From Acidobacteriota bacterium (GTDB lineage: Bacteria; Acidobacteriota; Terriglobia; Terriglobales; Acidobacteriaceae), in the NCBI GenBank assembly GCA_021805265.1, contig JAJZFR010000437.1, positions 1 to 12,343 on the forward strand: a stretch of DNA of 12,343 nt. The letters are read 5' to 3'. Position 1 is the first letter of the stretch, and each line of letters starts with the position of its first letter. Shown here in pieces: positions 7,178 through 11,504 of this stretch. Position numbers and translations under genes: made by a program. The notes beneath the pieces are model-generated. The model searched no databases. It saw only the letters and a list, made by a program, of their open reading frames with translations, and had not been told where the DNA came from.

Positions 7178-7204
7178 GAACGGGGTTTGTTTTGTGAGGC
7201 TTCC
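7178..7204 (-). promoter_or_regulatory. Candidate ECF-type autoregulatory promoter
   Basis: On the minus strand GGAAG (7204-7200), 17 nt, CGTTC (7182-7178). This resembles the GGAAC / CGTT arrangement used by ECF sigma factors, with one mismatch in the -35. It lies about 40 nt upstream of the sigma gene, as expected for autoregulation. It is a short motif, so chance is possible. Confidence 0.3.
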
Positions 7205-7251
7205 TGGTGATACTCTAACGCAGTAGACCTGCTTCCCGGCAGTGTGTTCTT

Positions 7252-7265
7252 CCGGCGCGCGCCGG
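7252..7265. other. 14-bp perfect GC palindrome upstream of tRNA-Val
   Basis: CCGGCGCGCGCCGG reads identically on both strands. It lies between the divergent sigma gene and tRNA-Val. It could be a protein-binding site, an alternating purine-pyrimidine (Z-prone) tract, or chance in GC-rich DNA. Confidence 0.3.
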
Positions 7266-7285
7266 TGCGCGGTAGATTTTTGATA

Positions 7286-7360
7286 GGGCGATTAACTCAG
7301 CGGTAGAGTGCCACCTTCACACGGTGGAAGTCGCAGGTTCGAATCCTGCATCGCCCACCA
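7286..7360 (+). tRNA. tRNA-Val (anticodon CAC)
   Basis: A complete cloverleaf can be drawn: acceptor GGGCGAT / ATCGCCC, D arm ACTCAGCGGTAGAGT, anticodon stem CCACC / GGTGG with loop TTCACAC (anticodon CAC, reading GUG), and T arm GCAGG-TTCGAAT-CCTGC. The CCA end is encoded at 7358-7360. The last 40 nt are repeated exactly at 8478-8517, marking this gene as an integration site. Confidence 0.97.
7321..7360 (+). repeat. attL-like direct repeat (3' end of tRNA-Val)
   Basis: These 40 nt, from the 3' side of the anticodon loop to CCA, are identical to 8478-8517. A direct repeat of a tRNA 3' end is the classic footprint of tyrosine-recombinase integration. This copy is part of the intact tRNA. Confidence 0.85.
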
Positions 7361-7428
7361 TCTCCAGCCCATCGAGCAGGCATTGCAGGTGTGGCTTTCC
7401 GGTCAGCCATTCGGTCCGCCATTTGCTG

Positions 7429-8280
7429 CTAAGCGGATGGGACATCCTGAAACATCAGAGAGGATGGGCGTCGGAGGATTGCATCGCTTATGGTAACTCC
7501 ACCCTTCCACGTCCCCTGTGCATCCTGATACCTGTAGAGTAGTTGTTGAATCCGATTGGTAAAGCGTCCACGAATCCGTGAGTAGTCAGGTTGAACATGG
7601 ATGTTTGCAACGTGGCCGGTGCAATACGTGTGGGTCACCATGGGTACAAGCAACGCTGAAGTTAACAGGTCGCACACCTGCACCCCGACGTGATTCTCAC
7701 TGTGTCCGAAGGTTGGGAGTTCAACGATACGCGGATATTGGGGCTGTCTGGTGCTGAACATCTGGGTGAAGATTGAGTGGGCGACCGGAACATTCAAGCC
7801 CTTGGCTCTTGAATCGGCAATGCAAAACCCGAAGTCATCTGCCGTTGTGAGGTAATGATCGAAGGCTCTGAACAACGATTGGCAGCTAGCAGTGTAAACA
7901 GCGGTGTGTCGATTCGGCTGCCCAATCCCCTTCACGAACACTTTAGAAATGAGCTTTACCTCGTTGCGAACACAAAAATCAAGCACCTCATTCAGAAACC
8001 GAATCGCGTGACGCGATTGGTTGCGGTTGCCTCGCGCGATGTCACGGCGAAGGTCCGCTCCCTTAATTTCTGGCAGCACGGAATCGAGGAAGTGGGATGC
8101 AGGAGGGCAAAGACCAGGAAAGAAGTTTCGTTTCAACTGGATGAAATCCGGGACGAAAGCAGCCAATCGCGTCTGATTGACAAGTAGCAGCGTCAGGGCG
8201 AAGACCGGCTGGTCATTATGGTTCGCCGGGTTGGCGACTGTCCCAAGATCGCCGGCATCGTCCATGTAAGCAATATGCAA
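7429..8280 (-). CDS. DUF3800 domain protein (island cargo)
   Basis: A 283-aa protein beginning MHIAYMDDAGDLG, which matches the N-terminal YIDESG-type motif of DUF3800 (Asp6/Asp7). Near the C-terminus HVGVQVCDLL (around residues 198-207) matches the family's GxQxAD motif. The acidic residues at both ends are in keeping with a metal-dependent, RNase H-like nuclease fold, which has been suggested for this family; no activity is proven here. DUF3800 genes are common in phages, islands and defence neighbourhoods. The start is TTG 8280, just after an in-frame stop upstream, with GGTG as a weak ribosome binding site; an internal ATG at residue 6 would cut the motif. Its base composition is less GC-rich than neighbouring genes. 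It is the only sizeable gene in the tRNA-bounded insertion. Confidence 0.78.
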   Translation of the reverse strand: MHIAYMDDAGDLGTVANPANHNDQPVFALTLLLVNQTRLAAFVPDFIQLKRNFFPGLCPPASHFLDSVLPEIKGADLRRDIARGNRNQSRHAIRFLNEVLDFCVRNEVKLISKVFVKGIGQPNRHTAVYTASCQSLFRAFDHYLTTADDFGFCIADSRAKGLNVPVAHSIFTQMFSTRQPQYPRIVELPTFGHSENHVGVQVCDLLTSALLVPMVTHTYCTGHVANIHVQPDYSRIRGRFTNRIQQLLYRYQDAQGTWKGGVTISDAILRRPSSLMFQDVPSA

Positions 8281-8296
8281 AATACACCAACACTAA

Positions 8297-8314
8297 AGCC
8301 GCCTTGCGGCGGCT
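8297..8314. terminator. GC hairpin upstream of the DUF3800 gene
   Basis: AGCCGCC-TTGC-GGCGGCT, a perfect 7-bp stem with a 4-nt loop, followed on the plus strand by CTAGGATTTT and on the minus strand by TTAGTGTT. It may be a terminator that insulates the island or shapes the 5' leader of the DUF3800 mRNA. A second small hairpin, CCCCG-AAGGA-CGGGG, lies at 8328-8342. Confidence 0.45.
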
Positions 8315-8370
8315 CTAGGATTTTCTGCCCCGAAGGACGGGGACAGTGAATAGCAGTTCTGTTGCAATCA

Positions 8371-8466
8371 TACAACTGAATACAACTACATACAACAGAA
8401 TTCAAATAGATACAACGGAATGCAAAGAGATACTGCGGAATACAAATACCACTGAATACACGGATA
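8371..8466 (+). repeat. Tandem 10-bp direct-repeat array (iteron- or arm-site-like)
   Basis: From 8371 every 10 nt begins a variant of TACAACNGAA: TACAACTGAA, TACAACTACA, TACAACAGAA, TTCAAATAGA, TACAACGGAA, TGCAAAGAGA, TACTGCGGAA, then a partial TACAAA, and after a 4-nt phase shift TACCACTGAA (8447) and TACACGGATA (8457). The tract is strongly AT-rich (27 G/C in the first 80 nt). A period of 10 is one DNA turn and not a multiple of 3, so it is not a coding repeat. It ends 11 nt before the attR-like repeat, where recombinase arm sites or replication iterons would be expected. Confidence 0.7.
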
Positions 8467-8477
8467 CTTTCCTTCTG

Positions 8478-8517
8478 ACGGTGGAAGTCGCAGGTTCGAA
8501 TCCTGCATCGCCCACCA
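8478..8517 (+). repeat. attR-like direct repeat (displaced tRNA-Val 3' end)
   Basis: This is identical over 40 nt to 7321-7360. Similarity continues weakly upstream (8471-8475 also match, 8476-8477 differ). There is no acceptor 5' half or D arm, so this is not a functional tRNA but the copy displaced by integration. Confidence 0.85.
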
Positions 8518-8539
8518 TGTCCCTGGCGTCTCTGACGGT

Positions 8540-8567
8540 TTGGCAGGACAATTCCCCGGATGATAAG
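8540..8567 (+). promoter_or_regulatory. Candidate tRNA-Ser promoter
   Basis: TTGGCA (8540-8545), 16 nt, GATAAG (8562-8567), giving a start near 8574, about 23 nt before the mature tRNA. It lies within a 9-bp inverted repeat GGCGTCTCT (8525-8533) / AGAGACGCC (8572-8580). Confidence 0.35.
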
Positions 8568-8596
8568 GTGAAGAGACGCCGGTGGTTCCAGCTCGC

Positions 8597-8688
8597 GGAG
8601 AGGTGGCAGAGCCCGGTTGAATGCAGCTGACTCGAAATCAGCCATAGTCGAAAGGCTATCGGGGGTTCAAATCCCTCCCTCTCCGCCA
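8597..8688 (+). tRNA. tRNA-Ser (anticodon CGA)
   Basis: A class II tRNA with acceptor GGAGAGG / CCTCTCC, anticodon stem GCTGA / TCAGC with loop CTCGAAA (anticodon CGA, reading UCG), a long variable arm (ATAGTCGAAAGGCTAT) and T arm GGGGG-TTCAAAT-CCCTC. CCA is encoded at 8686-8688. The long variable arm supports serine identity. Confidence 0.96.
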
Positions 8689-8710
8689 TAAGATCAGTAA
8701 ATCAATATGC

Positions 8711-8740
8711 AGGGGCCTATCATAGGCCCCTGTTCTATTT
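8711..8740 (+). terminator. Intrinsic terminator after tRNA-Ser
   Basis: AGGGGCCTAT / ATAGGCCCCT around a single central C (8711-8731) makes a strong hairpin, followed by the T-rich GTTCTATTT. It is placed 22 nt after the tRNA. Confidence 0.8.
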
Positions 8741-8881
8741 GGACCCGATCCTGCCTTCTATGAAAAATGTGTACCTGAGGCACAGAAAGGCACCGAAATT
8801 GAAATTCAATTGACTACCGGTAAGTTTTGATCCGGGCTTCGCGAAGAGAGAGCAAAGCACCGGGCGACCCATTACTTGTGC
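8741..8881. other. Intergenic gap between tRNA-Ser terminator and antitoxin gene
   Basis: There is no ORF of note. It contains a 13-nt palindrome, ATTGAAATTCAAT (8798-8810), of unknown role. It is the downstream side of the minus-strand toxin-antitoxin operon; I see no clear U-tract terminator. Confidence 0.3.
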
Positions 8882-9175
8882 TCACCCATTTTTAGCCAGG
8901 GATCGCATGACAAATTCAGGGTCGGCAGCAATGACGATCAGAAGCGCGCGCGCAGCAGCTTCCGGCTGGCGACGCCCTGACTCCCAATGACGAACCGCAT
9001 CCACCGACAAACCAAAACTCTCCGCGAAACGCCCCTGGCTCAGGCGCAGGCGCTTACGGAGACCTCGCACGTCCACGGTCTCCGGCAGAGTGACCTTGTA
9101 ACCCTTGCGCGCGCCTTCCATGTAGGCGTGGGCTTCAGCGGTTCCTTGTGCCATCTCTTCAAACAATTTGCTCAT
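8882..9175 (-). CDS. higA: HigA-type XRE antitoxin
   Basis: A 97-aa antitoxin of the HigA2/XRE group. The N-terminal part (MSKLFEEMAQGTAEAHAYMEGARKGYKVTLPE) is the usual toxin-facing segment. A helix-turn-helix follows: VDVRGLRKRLRLSQGRFAESFGLSVDAVRHWESGRRQPEAAARALLIVIAADP (about 34-86), with the typical LSQxxFAxxFGLSxxxxRxWExGRRxP pattern. It neutralises the toxin encoded just upstream and should repress the operon by binding its operator. The ATG at 9175 overlaps the toxin TGA by 4 nt (ATGA), so translation is coupled. Toxin-first order is characteristic of HigBA. Pair identity is confident; its biological role (persistence, phage defence or locus stabilisation) is not shown by sequence. 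Confidence 0.9.
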   Translation of the reverse strand: MSKLFEEMAQGTAEAHAYMEGARKGYKVTLPETVDVRGLRKRLRLSQGRFAESFGLSVDAVRHWESGRRQPEAAARALLIVIAADPEFVMRSLAKNG

Positions 9176-9510
9176 CGCTTCCCCCTGTAATCGGCAAAGA
9201 GACTCTTTGCCATCCTGGCCAGCGCATTCTGCTCGGCCTTGCTCAAATTGCCCTTCTCCGATTTGGCATAGACGGTAACGAGGAAGATGGGCAAATCCTC
9301 GCCGCCGTACAAATAAACGACTCGCGCGCCGCCGCGTTTTCCCATGCCAGGACGCGCAAAGCGCAGCTTGCGATAGCCTCCTGTGCCGGGCATCAGGTCT
9401 CCGGCCTCAGGGTCAGCGGCGATAGTTCGCACGATTTCTTCCCGGTCCGCTGCGCTGTAAATGGCTTCGGCGGCTCTCAGGTAGGTCGGGGTTTCGACCA
9501 CCGTCTGCAT
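9172..9510 (-). CDS. higB: HigB/RelE-type mRNA-interferase toxin
   Basis: A RelE/ParE-superfamily toxin of the HigB2 kind, predicted to cleave mRNA on the ribosome. The diagnostic region is DLMPGTGGYRKLRFARPGMGKRGGARVVYLYGGEDLPIFLVTVYAKSEKGNLSKAEQNALARMAKSL, with the basic RKLRFA and GKRGGARVVY strands and the YAKxExxxLS turn of the family. The frame is open to ATG 9534, but that ATG lies inside the promoter spacer. ATG 9510 is 7 nt after the -10 box, so the mRNA is probably leaderless and the protein begins MQTVVETPTYLR (112 aa). It overlaps the antitoxin start by 4 nt. Length and motifs suggest an intact toxin. Confidence 0.9.
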   Translation of the reverse strand: MQTVVETPTYLRAAEAIYSAADREEIVRTIAADPEAGDLMPGTGGYRKLRFARPGMGKRGGARVVYLYGGEDLPIFLVTVYAKSEKGNLSKAEQNALARMAKSLFADYRGKR

Positions 9511-9516
9511 AGAAAA

Positions 9517-9545
9517 ACTATATGCCAATGGCATGTCTCGGTCAA
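9517..9545 (-). promoter_or_regulatory. higBA promoter with palindromic operator in the spacer
   Basis: TTGACC (9545-9540), exactly 17 nt, TATAGT (9522-9517): 5 of 6 matches in each box. The 13-nt palindrome ATGCCAATGGCAT (9522-9534, plus strand) fills most of the spacer and touches the -10, an ideal place for HigA repression. The predicted start site coincides with ATG 9510. Confidence 0.75.
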
Positions 9546-9608
9546 CCCTTTCCAGGTAGTGATAACAGGCCCTGAATCTGGAGGCTCAACAGATTGTTCC
9601 GATTCAAG

Positions 9609-9719
9609 AGCAGTTCCACCGTTACTGTGCCCGAGCCAAAATTGCGAGGGGCAGCTTTTTTTTTAGGAAAAGCTGCGCGAATATCCACTCCCGCTGGGTA
9701 TACCTACTGTGGAACTGCT
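9609..9719. repeat. 111-bp element bounded by 11-bp inverted repeats
   Basis: AGCAGTTCCAC (9609-9619) and GTGGAACTGCT (9709-9719) are perfect inverted repeats. Near the centre is another inverted repeat, GCAGCTTTT / AAAAGCTGC, around a T-run (9651-9676). No ORF is supported. It resembles a small dispersed palindromic element (REP/MITE-like); the T-run in the hairpin might also help termination. Confidence 0.5.
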
Positions 9720-9722
9720 TTA

Positions 9723-9756
9723 GCCGGAGCGTCAAGCGGCCAACCGAGGCTCCGGC
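9723..9756 (-). terminator. Possible terminator hairpin after the LysR gene
   Basis: GCCGGAGC (9723-9730) and GCTCCGGC (9749-9756) form a perfect 8-bp GC-rich stem with an 18-nt loop, starting 8 nt after the LysR stop. There is no U-tract, so it is a weak call. Confidence 0.35.
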
Positions 9757-9763
9757 CAAGAGT

Positions 9764-10699
9764 TCATGACTTGGTTTCGGTGGGTTGTTTTGTGGCGGCT
9801 TTCCGGCGGGGTGCGGTGTAGTTTGCGCCCTGCGCGGCGACCTCGAGAAAGGCATGCGCGGCGCGGGTGAGCGTCTTGTCCTTGCGGTAGATGAGGGCGA
9901 GTTCGCGCTGTACGCGCATGCCCTCGACTTTGATGGTTTTGAGGTGACCGGCAGCCTCATCGCCCTGGACGTTGGCGTAGGGCAGAAATCCGATCCCGGT
10001 CCCGGCCAGGATCAGCCGCTTCAGCAGCTCGCTCGACTCCAGCTCCATGGCGATGCGCGGGCGCACATCGTGGGTGTGGAAGAAGTGATTGATCTTTTCC
10101 CGCAACCGTCCGTGCTTCATCATGAGCAGGGGGTATTGCAGGATCACGTCGAGCTTGACGAGCGACTTTGCAGCGAGCGGGTGGGTGGGCGGCGCGATGA
10201 GCACGACCTCGTCCTTGTGGATGGGATGCACTTCGAGCCGTGTGTCCTGTATGGGCAGGGAGACGATGCCGAAATCGACCTCTCTGCTGATGACCGCCTC
10301 GATGGTGCGCGACCGCTCGGAGCGGACAATGCTCAGGTGAACCCGGTTGTACTGCTGGCGAAAGTGAGCGAAGACGGCGGGCAGCAGATAGAGGCTGGCG
10401 GCTTCGCTCGAGCTGACTGAAAGCTCCCCGCGCGGCGACTGATACAGCTCGCTGACGCCGGCGAGAATGTGGCTGTAACACTGGAGGCAGTGCTCGGCGA
10501 ATGGCTCGAAGAGGCGTCCGGCGGCGGTGAGCGTGATCTTTCCGCCTTCGCGGTCGAACAGGCGCGCGCCGACTTCGGTTTCGAGCGAGCGTATCTGCGC
10601 CGAGATTGCCGGCTGGGTTACGCCCAGCTTCTCCGCGCATCGCGAAAAACTCTTGAGCTGGCAGATGAACTGAAATGTCTTGAGCTGCTCGAAATCCAT
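9764..10699 (-). CDS. LysR-family transcriptional regulator
   Basis: A typical 311-aa LTTR. The winged helix-turn-helix lies at about residues 3-62 (FEQLKTFQFICQLKSFSRCAEKLGVTQPAISAQIRSLETEVGARLFDREGGKITLTAAG), followed by the linker helix and the effector-binding domain (about 90-295; blocks GELSVSSSEAASLYLLPAVFAHF, VDFGIVSLPI, VVLIAPPTHPLA, LILAGTGIGFLPY). A Lys/Thr-rich tail ends it. ATG 10699 has AGGTGAGG 7 nt upstream. The inducer cannot be read from the sequence. It is transcribed divergently from the glutathione-peroxidase-like gene, a common layout for an LTTR and its target, with a small palindrome between them. Confidence 0.93.
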   Translation of the reverse strand: MDFEQLKTFQFICQLKSFSRCAEKLGVTQPAISAQIRSLETEVGARLFDREGGKITLTAAGRLFEPFAEHCLQCYSHILAGVSELYQSPRGELSVSSSEAASLYLLPAVFAHFRQQYNRVHLSIVRSERSRTIEAVISREVDFGIVSLPIQDTRLEVHPIHKDEVVLIAPPTHPLAAKSLVKLDVILQYPLLMMKHGRLREKINHFFHTHDVRPRIAMELESSELLKRLILAGTGIGFLPYANVQGDEAAGHLKTIKVEGMRVQRELALIYRKDKTLTRAAHAFLEVAAQGANYTAPRRKAATKQPTETKS

Positions 10700-10735
10700 G
10701 ATCGAACCTCACCTGTTCTGGCTGCGTACTCTTCC

Positions 10736-10749
10736 AACTTATAAAAGTT
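10736..10749. promoter_or_regulatory. Candidate LysR binding palindrome
   Basis: AACTT-ATAA-AAGTT, a perfect 5-bp inverted repeat with a 4-nt AT centre, lies 37 nt from the LysR start and 91 nt from the divergent gene. LTTRs bind T-N11-A type dyads in such regions. The site is short. Confidence 0.35.
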
Positions 10750-10839
10750 AATGATGCGACTGATTGATTCCATTTGTATCAGGCGATACGATACTTTCCT
10801 CTTTCCGTTCGATGAGACAATAGCTCAAGACCTTCGCTT

Positions 10840-11502
10840 ATGCGCTTTCTTCTCTCCATCGGTATGGTTCTTCTGGCTCCGTTCGCCGGGGTGTTGAGTC
10901 CTTCGAGTTCTTCCCATCCAATCGCTGCGTCGGCTCCAACTGCCGCTCCGGAGAAGACGGTCTATGACTACTCGCTGGCGATGCCCGGCGGCGGGGTTCA
11001 ATCCCTGGCCGATTACCGGGGAAAGGTTCTGCTCATCGTCAACCTGGCCAGCCAGTCGGTCTACGCTTCCGAGCTTGCCGCCTTGGACCAGTTGGAGAAA
11101 ACCTACGCGGATCAGGGGCTGGTGGTTCTGGGCATTCCCTCCTCCGACTTCGGCAAGCAGGAACTGAGCGACGATGCCGCAATCGACGCCTGGTACAAGA
11201 AGCAGAACCTGAGCTTTCCCATCGCGTCCAAAGCAACATTGACCGGGGTCCAGGCGATTCCGCTGGTCGGGTTTCTCACCGAACCGCCAACCGGCCTGCC
11301 GGGTGGTGAGCTGCACTGGAACTTTACCAAGTTTGTCCTCGACCGGGCGGGGCATCCGGTGATGCGGATGGAGGCTTCCGGCGACCCTGCCGACCCCGAG
11401 TTTCAGGAGAAGCTCGAAGAGGTGTTGAAGGGCACATACAAAGCTCCAGCCGCCGGCAAAAACAAGTCATCCGAAGGCGACGAGGATGACGACGATGAAT
11501 GA
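10840..11502 (+). CDS. Secreted glutathione-peroxidase-like protein lacking the catalytic Cys
   Basis: A 220-aa thioredoxin-fold protein of the GPx/BtuE type. A signal peptide (MRFLLSIGMVLLAPFAGVLS, likely cleavage near AASA/PT at 32) precedes the core: YDYSLAMPGGGVQSLADYRGKVLLIVNLAS (about 42-71), GLVVLGIPSSDFGKQE (93-108) and HWNFTKFVLDRAGHPV (159-174). In active GPx the motif NxAS-x-C/U-G holds the peroxidatic residue; here it is NLASQSV, with Ser73 (TCG). The catalytic Gln of FPCNQFG is Asp103, while Trp160 and Asn161 of WNF are kept. The predicted protein has no Cys at all, so thiol peroxidase activity is not expected. It ends in an acidic tail (SSEGDEDDDDE). A periplasmic structural, binding or regulatory role is possible. 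No good ribosome binding site precedes ATG 10840; the signal peptide supports this start. The 3' end is 2 nt from the stop of the convergent gene. Confidence 0.8.
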   Translation: MRFLLSIGMVLLAPFAGVLSPSSSSHPIAASAPTAAPEKTVYDYSLAMPGGGVQSLADYRGKVLLIVNLASQSVYASELAALDQLEKTYADQGLVVLGIPSSDFGKQELSDDAAIDAWYKKQNLSFPIASKATLTGVQAIPLVGFLTEPPTGLPGGELHWNFTKFVLDRAGHPVMRMEASGDPADPEFQEKLEEVLKGTYKAPAAGKNKSSEGDEDDDDE

Positions 11503-11504
11503 AA

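Larger units (their letters stand above)
7321..8517. mobile_element. tRNA-Val mini-island with DUF3800 cargo, no integrase
   Basis: The segment between the two 40-bp repeats of the tRNA-Val 3' end is 1,117 nt (1,157 nt per unit including one repeat). It contains one sizeable gene (DUF3800, minus strand), two small GC hairpins and an AT-rich 10-bp repeat array beside the right repeat. It is visibly AT-richer than its flanks. No integrase, transposase or excisionase ORF is present. It could be a remnant of a larger island after internal deletion, or a minimal satellite relying on a recombinase in trans. Removing it would place tRNA-Val about 80 nt upstream of tRNA-Ser. Confidence 0.75.

Noticed and set aside
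8371..8466. CRISPR array
   Set aside because: Repeats are 10 bp, degenerate and contiguous, with no unique spacers and no cas genes.
8478..8517. A second tRNA-Val gene
   Set aside because: Only the 3' 40 nt are present; there is no matching 5' acceptor strand, D arm or complete anticodon stem upstream.
8402..8689. Minus-strand frame with REGFEPP and GDAGFEPATS motifs
   Set aside because: These are the well-known false peptides produced by translating tRNA genes antisense; the frame covers tRNA-Ser and the tRNA-Val fragment.
8882..9545. HigBA as part of the tRNA-Val island
   Set aside because: It lies outside the 40-bp repeats, beyond tRNA-Ser and its terminator, and there is no further repeat of either tRNA end to the right, so a larger island boundary is not supported.
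9957..10712. 251-codon minus-strand frame overlapping the LysR gene, and the plus-strand frame at 9785-10420
   Set aside because: Arg/Pro-rich out-of-frame translations of the LysR gene with no domain.
10840..11502. Selenocysteine-containing glutathione peroxidase
   Set aside because: The codon at the catalytic position is TCG (Ser), not TGA, and no in-frame stop occurs in the core.
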